A program made the position numbers and the translations under genes. DNA of 5,716 nt from Granulicella sp. UBA5172. Its GTDB lineage: Bacteria; Acidobacteriota; Terriglobia; Terriglobales; Acidobacteriaceae. A model generated the notes under the pieces. That model was given only the letters and a program-made list of their open reading frames with translations. It was not told the DNA's origin and ran no database searches. Positions 1-5,312 of the stretch are shown in pieces. Positions within the stretch are counted from its first letter, which is position 1; each line of letters begins with the position of its first letter. The DNA lies in the NCBI GenBank assembly GCA_002413385.1, contig DHWW01000215.1, positions 1,283-6,998 on the forward strand. The letters run 5' to 3'.

Positions 1-143
1 TCGGTGAGGTCGACGGAGAGGGTGATGGGCGCGGCTTCCACCCCAGCGGGCAAAGAGCGCCCGCCGGGGACCCCGGTTTGGGCGCTGAAGGAGAGCGTGG
101 CGGCGCAGAGTGCGGCCAGCGGGAGAAGGCGAAACAGCGACAT
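1..143 (-). CDS. N-terminus of an exported protein (partial, runs off left edge); possibly an M61-type peptidase
   Basis: Reading leftward from the ATG at 143, 47 codons are open to the window edge. The protein begins MSLFRLLPLAALCAATLSFS and then AQTG, a typical Sec signal peptide: one early Arg, a hydrophobic core at about residues 3-20, and likely cleavage after the Ala of SFSA. The mature start is Pro/Gly/Ala-rich and leads into a beta-like stretch, APITLSVDLT. An in-frame ATG at 170 lies nine codons upstream but has no Shine-Dalgarno. The ATG at 143 has GAGGAG eight bases ahead, so 143 was chosen. The 'ITLSVDLT' stretch after a signal peptide resembles how acidobacterial M61 (glycyl aminopeptidase-like) proteins start. 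That is a recollection-based guess; no catalytic motif lies inside the window. It diverges from the acidic-protein gene at 313. Confidence 0.7.
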   Translation of the reverse strand, partial: MSLFRLLPLAALCAATLSFSAQTGVPGGRSLPAGVEAAPITLSVDLT

Positions 144-151
144 GCGGGGGG

Positions 152-157
152 CTCCTC
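152..157 (-). promoter_or_regulatory. Ribosome-binding site deciding the start of the left-edge gene
   Basis: On the minus strand this reads GAGGAG, eight bases before the ATG at 143. The alternative in-frame ATG at 170 is preceded by CCCACC and has no such site. This favours the shorter form, which also places the signal-peptide hydrophobic core close to the N-terminus. Confidence 0.6.
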
Positions 158-300
158 GATGCGAGTTCATGGTGGGATTCAGTGTACTTGAGCGGGCCGG
201 TCTGGTGGCCAGGGATGAATTTCCGGCACCGGCTATTTCGCGTCAACGATTCAGCATCTAACGGCGCAGGCGGCTGCCCCGAGGGATTCGCAGCCCACCG

Positions 301-306
301 AAGGAG
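301..306 (+). promoter_or_regulatory. Ribosome-binding site of the acidic-protein gene
   Basis: AAGGAG lies six bases before the ATG at 313, a near-consensus Shine-Dalgarno at ideal distance. It is the main support that the low-complexity ORF downstream is translated, and on the plus strand. Confidence 0.7.
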
Positions 307-312
307 AACGCC

Positions 313-879
313 ATGGCAGTGATCAAAACTCCCCTTGCAATGGATAGCGCCGCAGTGCTGCATGAGCTGATCGGCGAGGATGCTACCGCAATGTTTGAGA
401 ACGATCCAAAGTTCATCGACTCGGACCCAACCTCCGGTTCCTCCAGCGAAAATGTCGTGTTGCAGCGCGACACCGACGACACTGAGGACAGTGAGGAGGA
501 AGAAGAGGAAGAGGAAGATGAAGAGTTCGACGAAGAGGAAGAGGAGGAGGACGAAGAGGAGGAGGACGAAGAGGAGGATGACTTTGACTCAGATGAGGAG
601 GAAGAAGAGGTTGGAGCGATCGCGATACTGGCTTCAGGGTCAACCAACTTGCGGGGTCCAGTCGTGAATGGGAATACGTCTGTGGAATCAGAGTTGGAAG
701 AATTGGAACAAGACGATGACGCTGGGGATGGGACGGTGGATGAGGATGAGTATGTGATTGAGGGGGGAGAGGATGGATCGGGCGGTAGCGATAGCCCGCA
801 GACCGATCATGTGATTGACGCGGCACTTCGTATGAGCGCCCTGGCGGCAGTGACGTCGGAATATGCTGCAAACTTCTAG
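313..879 (+). CDS. Extremely acidic hypothetical protein with a Glu/Asp-rich central tract
   Basis: The function is not recognised. The 188-residue product has three parts. Residues 1-52 are of normal complexity (start MAVIKTPLAMDSAAVLHELI). Residues 53-99 are almost purely acidic: 41 of 47 are Asp or Glu, with runs of eight, six and five Glu. Residues 100-188 are mixed, again acidic around 120-155, and end with an Ala-rich stretch. Only five Lys/Arg occur in the whole protein, so its pI must be very low. There is no signal peptide, membrane segment or Cys. The central tract is expected to be disordered and could bind cations or basic proteins, but that is inference from composition. AAGGAG six bases upstream and uninterrupted reading through the repeat support a real gene. 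Opposite-strand ORFs here, including a poly-Ser one, are shadows. No terminator is obvious after the stop. Confidence 0.7.
   Translation: MAVIKTPLAMDSAAVLHELIGEDATAMFENDPKFIDSDPTSGSSSENVVLQRDTDDTEDSEEEEEEEEDEEFDEEEEEEDEEEEDEEEDDFDSDEEEEEVGAIAILASGSTNLRGPVVNGNTSVESELEELEQDDDAGDGTVDEDEYVIEGGEDGSGGSDSPQTDHVIDAALRMSALAAVTSEYAANF
529..579 (+). repeat. Purine-rich short tandem repeat inside the acidic-protein gene
   Basis: Three successive units begin with GACGAAGAGGA at 529, 550 and 565. The last two are full 15-base neighbours (550-564 and 565-579) differing only at the final base (GAG versus GAT). They encode repeated Asp-Glu-Glu-Glu units. The repeat lies in a wider purine-rich stretch on the plus strand, about 493-610, which includes an unbroken 26-base purine run at 493-518. 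All unit lengths are multiples of three, so gain or loss of a unit keeps the frame. Confidence 0.75.
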
Positions 880-1020
880 GAAGACACGTCGGACGTTCTG
901 CGTGCAAAGTGCGCATCAACCCTGCGACCAGGAACAAGTCGTCGCCGTCAAAATAGCGGCAGCCTGCGCAGAACTTCCATAGACTATGGAGTAGTGTGAG
1001 CTGGGGAGATTTAGACAAAC
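880..1020. other. Intergenic region ahead of the DUF1440 gene
   Basis: This 141-base gap separates two plus-strand genes. It contains the 15-base palindrome at 976-990 and a weak Shine-Dalgarno-like GGGGAG at 1003-1008. A short ACGT-CGG-ACGT element just after the acidic-protein stop is too small to be a terminator. No clear -35/-10 pair was found. The length suggests the DUF1440 gene has its own promoter and is not simply co-transcribed. Confidence 0.4.
976..990. promoter_or_regulatory. Perfect 15-bp palindrome, possible operator
   Basis: The sequence is TCCATAG-A-CTATGGA: two perfect 7-base arms around a single central base. Its right end lies 30 bases before the GTG at 1021. A short symmetric site there fits binding of a dimeric repressor or activator. 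It is not followed by a T-run and its one-base loop could not form an RNA hairpin, so a terminator is unlikely. I cannot match it to a known regulator. Confidence 0.4.
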
Positions 1021-1491
1021 GTGAGCGAGACAAAGAGACAACGGTCACTGGCAAAAGGATTGCTGGCGGGATTGATCGCCGGGTTGGTAGCGACAGCAGC
1101 GAAGTCGATTGCAGAAAAGCTGTATCCGCCACACGTGGATGGGGAGCCGGAACCGCCTGAGATTCTGGCGGAAGAGATTGCGGGACATGCGCTGGACAAG
1201 TCGACGAGTGCCGTGGCCAGCGAGGCCATTCATTGGGGATTCGGAGCAGCGGTGGGAGCGGCGTATGGTGCGCTGGCGGAGTACTATCCGGCGGCAACGG
1301 ACAAAGAGGGCGCAACGTTTGGGCTGGCCCTGATGACGCTGACACATGAAACGGCGCTGCCCGCCATGGGACTTGCGGCGGCGGTGGAGGACCAGTCGCC
1401 GCGCGAGCAGACCAGTGAGGCTGCGTCGCACCTGCTGTACGGGGTGGTGGCAGAGCGTGTGCGTAGCTTCGTCCGTGGCCTGCTGGGGTAG
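1021..1491 (+). CDS. DUF1440/YagU-like membrane protein
   Basis: The 156-residue product looks like the DUF1440 family, typified by E. coli YagU, an inner-membrane protein of poorly defined role. Visible features are a basic start (residues 1-12), a Gly/Ala/Leu-rich membrane segment at about 10-27 followed by KSIAEKLYPP, a hydrophilic Pro/Glu-rich loop at about 36-52, then HWGFGAAVGAAYGALAEYYP (71-90) as a second membrane segment. A third segment at about 98-118 contains THETALPAMGL. The C-terminus is hydrophilic and ends in an amphipathic, basic stretch. The conserved-looking aromatic, Gly and His residues in HWGFG and THE match my memory of the family. The start is GTG; the in-frame TAG at 1012-1014 rules out a longer form. 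GGGGAG at 1003-1008 is 12 bases away, a rather long spacing. The protein is somewhat shorter than YagU (about 200 residues). Confidence 0.8.
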   Translation: MSETKRQRSLAKGLLAGLIAGLVATAAKSIAEKLYPPHVDGEPEPPEILAEEIAGHALDKSTSAVASEAIHWGFGAAVGAAYGALAEYYPAATDKEGATFGLALMTLTHETALPAMGLAAAVEDQSPREQTSEAASHLLYGVVAERVRSFVRGLLG

Positions 1492-1704
1492 CGGATTGCG
1501 CGGTAATTTTCGGAGCTGCGAAGAGAAGAACGGCAATCGTTCATAGGATGACAGGGGTACGGTTTTTCGGCTGCGCGGGCAGTATTACACGGCTGGAAAC
1601 GCCGTTTGAAAAGTGGAGCGACCTGCTGAAGCCAGAGATGCTGAAGCTGCTGCCGCTGGAGGATATAGGCAAGAGGTCGGCGAAACGCAGAAGGATTCCC
1701 GCTT
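1492..1704. other. Convergent intergenic region between the DUF1440 gene and queE
   Basis: This 213-base gap lies between two converging stop codons. It contains ACGGC-TGGAAAC-GCCGT (1589-1605), a five-base-pair hairpin followed by TTGAAAAG. That is too weak and T-poor for a confident intrinsic terminator in either direction. Apart from the doubtful ORF beginning at 1548, nothing else is recognisable. Confidence 0.4.
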
Positions 1705-1757
1705 CTAGACGCCCTTCTTACGCGGCTCCCAGATGTACTTGTGGATCTGCAGGCTGA
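1548..1757 (+). CDS. Doubtful 69-residue ORF, possible gene remnant
   Basis: The frame opens with ATG at 1548 and ends with TGA at 1755-1757, overlapping the 3' end of queE by 53 bases on the opposite strand. Residues about 16-50 (around FEKWSDLLKPEMLKLLPLED, then a very basic GKRSAKRRR) read like ordinary protein. The last 20 residues are encoded opposite queE and look like shadow sequence. No Shine-Dalgarno precedes the ATG. It may be a remnant, a small gene with a drifted end, or chance. No homologous family is recognised. Confidence 0.2.
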   Translation: MTGVRFFGCAGSITRLETPFEKWSDLLKPEMLKLLPLEDIGKRSAKRRRIPASRRPSYAAPRCTCGSAG

Positions 1758-2388
1758 GGCGTGCGGGCAGGCCGTCGGCGAGCATCCACTCTACGACCAG
1801 GCGCGGATCGAGCGCGCAATTTTCGGTGGAGCGTTGCTTGCTCGGGGCTTTAAGAAATGCGGGCGAGAGGAGGATGTCGCCGCAACGCACGGCGAGGCCG
1901 TTTGCCTGGATGAAGTCGCGGGCGAACTCGTAGTCGGCGCGATCGGTGAGGACGAATTTCACTTCGTCGTTGGGCGTGAGCGCGTCGAGGTTTTCCATGC
2001 GGAAGGTGTTCGCAGCAGATCCAGCACCGGGACACTTTACGTCGACGATTTTGTGGACAGCGCGGGGCACCTCTGCGAGGGGGCGCTCTCCGCTGGTTTC
2101 GATCATGAGCGTGTAGTTCTTTGCGAGCAGGCGATCCATGAGCGGAAGGAGTTCGCGGGCCTGCAGCATGGGTTCGCCGCCGGTGAACTCGATCAGGCGG
2201 CAGGGCTCAAGGGCCTCGATCTGCGCGATGATTGCGTCGTCGGTGAAGGGCTTGCCGCCGGCGAAGGCGTACTCGGAATCGCACCAGGAGCAGCGCAGGT
2301 TGCAACCCGCGAGCCGCACAAAGATGCACGGAACTCCGGCGAAAGAGCTTTCTCCCTGCACCGATTTGTACAGCTCAATAAGGTGCAT
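1705..2388 (-). CDS. queE: 7-carboxy-7-deazaguanine synthase QueE (radical SAM)
   Basis: QueE converts 6-carboxy-5,6,7,8-tetrahydropterin to 7-carboxy-7-deazaguanine, the radical-SAM step of preQ0/queuosine synthesis in the cytoplasm. The 227-residue product carries the family's CX3CX2C iron-sulfur motif at Cys29, Cys33 and Cys36 (LAGCNLRCSWCDSEY). It also has the N-terminal YKSVQGES substrate-region signature (7-14), TGGEP at 69-73 for SAM binding, the VDVKCPG stretch in mid-protein, and the usual C-terminal LSLQIHKYIWEP. Length is normal for the family. The frame is open to an ATG at 2424, but the start at 2388 was chosen. It gives the expected MHLIELYKSVQGE beginning, has AGGGA six bases ahead, and lies one base past the queD stop. 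This spacing implies translational coupling to queD. QueC is not in the window. Confidence 0.95.
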   Translation of the reverse strand: MHLIELYKSVQGESSFAGVPCIFVRLAGCNLRCSWCDSEYAFAGGKPFTDDAIIAQIEALEPCRLIEFTGGEPMLQARELLPLMDRLLAKNYTLMIETSGERPLAEVPRAVHKIVDVKCPGAGSAANTFRMENLDALTPNDEVKFVLTDRADYEFARDFIQANGLAVRCGDILLSPAFLKAPSKQRSTENCALDPRLVVEWMLADGLPARLSLQIHKYIWEPRKKGV

Positions 2389-2389
2389 A

Positions 2390-2782
2390 CTACTTCCCTG
2401 CTTCTGACTCATAGTACCGCGCAAAACTGGTGTCGGTTTCGTAGAGGGTGCAGTCTTTGACGCGAACCCGGCCGGAGGTCATCTCGATCAATTGCGTTGC
2501 AGTTTTCTGGTAGAAATAGCGGGCGATATTTTCCGCCGAAGGATTCAATGTCGTAAACGGCTCGAGGTCGTTGATCATCTGGTGATCGAGATATTCGACG
2601 GTCGGGCGAAGGACTTGCTTGAGCAGCTTGAAGTCCAGCAGAAGGCCGGCGTGGTCGAGCTCTTCGCCGATGAGCGTGACGAGCACGCGATAGTTGTGAC
2701 CGTGCGGATTTTCGCACTTGCCGCGGTAGTTGCGGAGGTAGTGGCCTGAAGAGAATCCGGCCTGTACCGTGACTTCGAACAT
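2390..2782 (-). CDS. queD: 6-carboxy-5,6,7,8-tetrahydropterin synthase QueD
   Basis: QueD, of the 6-pyruvoyl-tetrahydropterin synthase fold, turns 7,8-dihydroneopterin triphosphate into 6-carboxy-tetrahydropterin, the substrate of the adjacent QueE. The 130-residue product has the zinc ligands His14 (FSSGHYL), His27 and His29, and the catalytic Cys23, in GKCENPHGHNY (21-31). It also has the Asp66-His67 pair (YLDHQMIND), NPSAENIA at 80-87, and the substrate-binding Glu115 in LYETDTSFARYY. All key residues are present, and the length fits the bacterial family. PTPS-type proteins of pterin biosynthesis share the fold, but pairing with queE and the CxxxHGH arrangement favour QueD. The ATG at 2782 begins at the expected family N-terminus. 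The nearest Shine-Dalgarno-like GGAG is 12 bases away, so initiation may be modest. Confidence 0.94.
   Translation of the reverse strand: MFEVTVQAGFSSGHYLRNYRGKCENPHGHNYRVLVTLIGEELDHAGLLLDFKLLKQVLRPTVEYLDHQMINDLEPFTTLNPSAENIARYFYQKTATQLIEMTSGRVRVKDCTLYETDTSFARYYESEAGK
2395..2399 (-). promoter_or_regulatory. queE ribosome-binding site inside the end of queD
   Basis: The minus strand reads AGGGA, six bases before the queE ATG at 2388, within the codons for the last residues of QueD. This placement fixes the queE start and predicts that translation of queD helps initiate queE. Confidence 0.6.
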
Positions 2783-2824
2783 GGTGGTGAGACTCCAATC
2801 GGCGACGCTTTGGCGCCATCTCCC

Positions 2825-2830
2825 ATTCTA
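2825..2830 (-). promoter_or_regulatory. Possible -10 element ahead of queD
   Basis: The minus strand reads TAGAAT, five of six matches to TATAAT, 42 bases before the queD ATG in the 79-base gap after the small membrane-protein gene. The hexamer 16 bases further upstream, CTGAAG, matches the -35 consensus at only three positions. queD-queE may therefore have a weak promoter of its own, but this is speculative. Confidence 0.25.
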
Positions 2831-2861
2831 CCGGGGAAGGCTGCGCTTCAGGGGCGAAAGT

Positions 2862-3116
2862 CTACTCAGAGCGGCGACGGCGCTTCTGTTGGCGTTCGAT
2901 TGAGTGGCGGCGTTCGGCCTGCTCGAAGAGGGAGCTGAAGATGCCGAGCAGCGTTACGATCAGAGCGACGCACAGCAGAGCGATGCTGGTCATGCGCCAG
3001 AGAGCGGCGTCGCCGGGCGAACCGGGCTGCTGGGCGATGTTGGTGAACGAGAGCACGATCGAGAGCAGCGAAAGCGCTCCGAGAGTGGCGGCGAGGATGT
3101 AGAGGTTGCGTCCCAT
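2862..3116 (-). CDS. Small two-helix membrane protein of unknown function
   Basis: The 84-residue product has two strongly hydrophobic segments, at about residues 5-24 and 42-64. They are joined by a short polar loop rich in Gln, Pro and Gly (28-36). A charged tail at 65-84 ends in QQKRRRRSE. By the positive-inside rule the basic C-terminus should be cytoplasmic, giving a hairpin with both ends inside. I do not recognise a named family. The ATG at 3116 lies 18 bases after the dinG stop and has no Shine-Dalgarno. It is in the same reading frame as dinG, separated by TAG and six sense codons. It is in the same orientation as dinG, queD and queE and probably shares a transcript. The coherent membrane topology supports a real gene more than the initiation signals do. 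Confidence 0.7.
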   Translation of the reverse strand: MGRNLYILAATLGALSLLSIVLSFTNIAQQPGSPGDAALWRMTSIALLCVALIVTLLGIFSSLFEQAERRHSIERQQKRRRRSE

Positions 3117-3134
3117 ACGACTGGTTCTAGGATA

Positions 3135-5228
3135 CTAGCGTCGCGGCAATGGCGTTTTGGGAAGGTCGAAGAAGCGCTCGACTTCGGTGATGTCGTCGGT
3201 GCGGCGGTAGGGTGGGAGGGAGTCGAGGAAGGTGGCGCCGTAGCGGGTGGTGCGGATGCGCGGGTCGAGGAGCATAAGGACGCCGCGGTCCGAGAGCGAG
3301 CGGATGAGGCGACCGAAACCCTGCTTGAGGGCAATGACGGCCTGGGGGACCTGGAGGTCGTTGAAGGCGTTGCCGCCGGCGGCGGTGATGGCGTCGGTAC
3401 GGGCCTTCATGATGGGGTCGGAGGGAACGGCGAAGGGCAGTTTGTCGATGATGACGCAGCTGAGCTGCTCTCCCTGGACATCGATGCCCTGCCAGAAGGA
3501 GCTGGTGCCGAAGAGGACGGCGTTGGGGGTCTCGCGAAATTGCTGCAGCAGGATGTGGCGGGGCGCGGAGCCTTGCATGAGTAGCGGGTAGGGCAGTTGG
3601 GTGAGCAGGCGATCGTGGAGCTCTCGCATCTGGGCGTGGCTGGTGAAGAGGCAGAAGGCGCGGCCACGGGTGATCTCGAGGACGCGGCGAATCTTCTCCG
3701 CAGCTTGCGGAAGGAAGTTGGGGTCGCGCGGCGGGGGCATCGAGGGCGGAAGGTAGAGGAGGGCCTGCCTGGCGTAGTCGAAGTGGCTGGGGACGACGAG
3801 CTCTTTGGGGAATGGAATGCCGAGGCGCTTCTTGAGGTGGTCGAAGCTGGGGGTGCCATCCTGCGCGGCGACGGTGAGCGTGGCGGAGGTGAGGATGACG
3901 CTCGGATAGTGCGTGAAGAGGGTTTCGGCGAGGAGGGTGGAGACGTCGATGGGCGTGGCCAGCAGGTGGGTGCTGAAGGCTTGCGGCGATGGAGCGGCGA
4001 TATCGCGGGCGGTGCGGGCGGCGTTGCGCAGGCCGCTGGTGGCGCGGCGTTCGATCCAGAAGACGGTGTTGGGGTCCTCCGATTCGAGGAGGAATTTGAG
4101 GTGGTTGCGGATGTCGGCGGTACGCTTCCGCAGGCCCGCAGCTTCTTGTACCTCGCGCACGCGTTCGAGCTCGCCTTCAAGCCGCTGCAGGGCGTTCGAG
4201 GCGCCGAGATAGGCGTCGCCACGGGCTTCAAGGAAGTCGGCGCGGTCGATGAACTCGAGGCGGCCGAGGTCTGAGGGTCCCACGGGCAGCGAGGCGAAGA
4301 ACAGCTTTGCACGCTCGCGGACAGTCTGTGTGGCACTTTCGATGGCGCTGGTGCTGACACCCTTGGCGCGGAGCATGGATTCGGTGTCGCGGGCTAATTC
4401 TTCGAAACGGGCGTTGGATAGAGCGACGCCGAAGTACTGGCTGGCGATGTCTTCAAGTTCATGCGCTTCGTCGAAGATGACCGCTGCGGCTTCGGGCAGG
4501 ATTCCGGCGTCGGAGGCTCCTGCGGCCTGTTGCTTGATGGAGAGATCGGCGAAGAAAAGGTGGTGGTTGACGATGACGATGTCGGACTCGAGGGCCTTGC
4601 GACGCATGGAGGTGATGAAACACTGCTCCCAGTTGGGGCAGGTCTGGCCGAGGCAGACCTCGCTGCGGGCGTCGAGTTTGTGCCATAGCGAAGAGTTCTC
4701 GGGCAGGTCATCGACCTCCGCGCGGTCGCCGGTTTCGGTGGTCTGTTCCCACTTCAGGATCGATTGGAATTGCGAGATTTCGTCCAGACCGGAGAGTAGC
4801 GGGCTGTCGCGAAGAGCGTAGAGCTTTTGCTTGCAGACGTAGTTGGCGCGGCCCTTCATGTAGCAGACCTTGAGGGGGCCGAGGAGCGTTTCGAGGAACG
4901 GGATGTCCTTGAAATAGAGCTGTTCCTGGAGGTTTTTCGTCCCCGTGGAGATGATGATGCGCTGCTTCTGCTCGCGGGCGCGGCGCAGGGCCGGGAGCAG
5001 GTAAGCGAGGGTTTTGCCGGTGCCGGTGCCCGCTTCGACGATCAGATTGCGGTGATCGGCGAAGCATTGCTCGATCTCTTTGGCCATGGCGTACTGGCCG
5101 GCGCGATGTTCGAATGCGAGGGACGAGTTGGCGAGAATTCCTCCGGGATGGAAGAAGTCGTAGAGCGTCGGCAGCTTCTGGTCGGGCAGAGCGTCTTTGA
5201 GTACGGTCAGTGGGGTCGAAGGTGGCAT
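3135..5228 (-). CDS. dinG: DinG/XPD-type ATP-dependent DNA helicase with iron-sulfur domain
   Basis: This is a 697-residue superfamily 2 helicase of the DinG/YoaA type, which unwinds DNA 5'-to-3' and acts on damage-related structures such as R-loops, D-loops and forks. In order it shows a Q-motif-like HRAGQ (41-45), Walker A AGTGTGKT (66-73) and STGTKNLQEQ (94-103). Four Cys at 132, 192, 197 and 203 are spaced as expected for a 4Fe-4S cluster. Then come NHHLFFADL (221-229), the DEAH box (253-256), TSATLTVAA (447-455), GTSSFWQGID (574-583) and motif VI QGFGRLIR (636-643). All motifs are intact, and the length is close to E. coli DinG (716). There is no N-terminal exonuclease domain as in Bacillus DinG. 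DinG versus YoaA cannot be settled from sequence alone. The ATG at 5228 has no Shine-Dalgarno. The gene diverges from the basic protein at 5313. Confidence 0.93.
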   Translation of the reverse strand: MPPSTPLTVLKDALPDQKLPTLYDFFHPGGILANSSLAFEHRAGQYAMAKEIEQCFADHRNLIVEAGTGTGKTLAYLLPALRRAREQKQRIIISTGTKNLQEQLYFKDIPFLETLLGPLKVCYMKGRANYVCKQKLYALRDSPLLSGLDEISQFQSILKWEQTTETGDRAEVDDLPENSSLWHKLDARSEVCLGQTCPNWEQCFITSMRRKALESDIVIVNHHLFFADLSIKQQAAGASDAGILPEAAAVIFDEAHELEDIASQYFGVALSNARFEELARDTESMLRAKGVSTSAIESATQTVRERAKLFFASLPVGPSDLGRLEFIDRADFLEARGDAYLGASNALQRLEGELERVREVQEAAGLRKRTADIRNHLKFLLESEDPNTVFWIERRATSGLRNAARTARDIAAPSPQAFSTHLLATPIDVSTLLAETLFTHYPSVILTSATLTVAAQDGTPSFDHLKKRLGIPFPKELVVPSHFDYARQALLYLPPSMPPPRDPNFLPQAAEKIRRVLEITRGRAFCLFTSHAQMRELHDRLLTQLPYPLLMQGSAPRHILLQQFRETPNAVLFGTSSFWQGIDVQGEQLSCVIIDKLPFAVPSDPIMKARTDAITAAGGNAFNDLQVPQAVIALKQGFGRLIRSLSDRGVLMLLDPRIRTTRYGATFLDSLPPYRRTDDITEVERFFDLPKTPLPRR

Positions 5229-5312
5229 CAGGCTACGTTGATGATATCCGCCGTTTGTTCGCCGTGCGGGCGGCTATGCGTGCGACCATAAAAGAGACAG
5301 AGGTTTCGAGAG
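5229..5312. promoter_or_regulatory. Divergent promoter region between dinG and the basic-protein gene
   Basis: These 84 bases must serve both genes. On the minus strand TATCAT (plus 5241-5246) matches TATAAT at five of six positions and lies 12 bases before the dinG ATG. If used, the mRNA would be nearly leaderless, consistent with the absent Shine-Dalgarno. No good -35 accompanies it. On the plus strand AGAGG at 5299-5303, nine bases before the ATG at 5313, is a plausible ribosome-binding site. No LexA-like box was recognised. Confidence 0.35.

Larger units (their letters stand above)
144..312. other. Divergent intergenic region between the exported protein and the acidic protein
   Basis: This 169-base gap must hold the 5' signals of two divergent genes. 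A GCCGGT/ACCGGC inverted repeat (196-201 and 228-233, 26-base spacing) encloses a smaller CTGG-TGG-CCAG stem. I found no pair of well-spaced -35/-10 hexamers on either strand. TTGAGC at 188-193 resembles a -35 on the plus strand but has no matching -10. The strongest signal in the gap is the plus-strand ribosome-binding site at its right end. Confidence 0.4.

Noticed and set aside
258..647. Minus-strand ORF encoding a poly-Ser protein
   Set aside because: It is the antisense reading of the GAG/GAA tract in the acidic-protein gene; no ribosome-binding site and no sensible sequence outside the Ser run.
413..1345. 310-residue minus-strand ORF, Pro/Ser/Leu/Arg-rich
   Set aside because: It spans the acidic gene, the intergenic gap and part of the DUF1440 gene; the composition is typical of a shadow frame in GC-rich coding DNA.
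1589..1605. ACGGC-TGGAAAC-GCCGT hairpin as a terminator
   Set aside because: Only five base pairs and no T-run on either side; kept only as a note in the intergenic entry.
1741..2460. 239-residue plus-strand ORF opposite queE
   Set aside because: The minus strand encodes an intact QueE with all cluster cysteines; the plus frame is a shadow.
2904..3584. 226-residue plus-strand ORF rich in Glu, Gly and Val
   Set aside because: It lies opposite the small membrane gene and the dinG C-terminus, whose motifs are clear; it has no family features.
3597..4274. 225-residue plus-strand Gly/Glu/Val-rich ORF opposite dinG
   Set aside because: Mirror of the GC-rich third codon positions of dinG; no start signals or motifs.
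3407..4360. 317-residue minus-strand Ser/Pro-rich ORF within dinG
   Set aside because: A different frame of the same strand as an intact helicase; low-complexity shadow.
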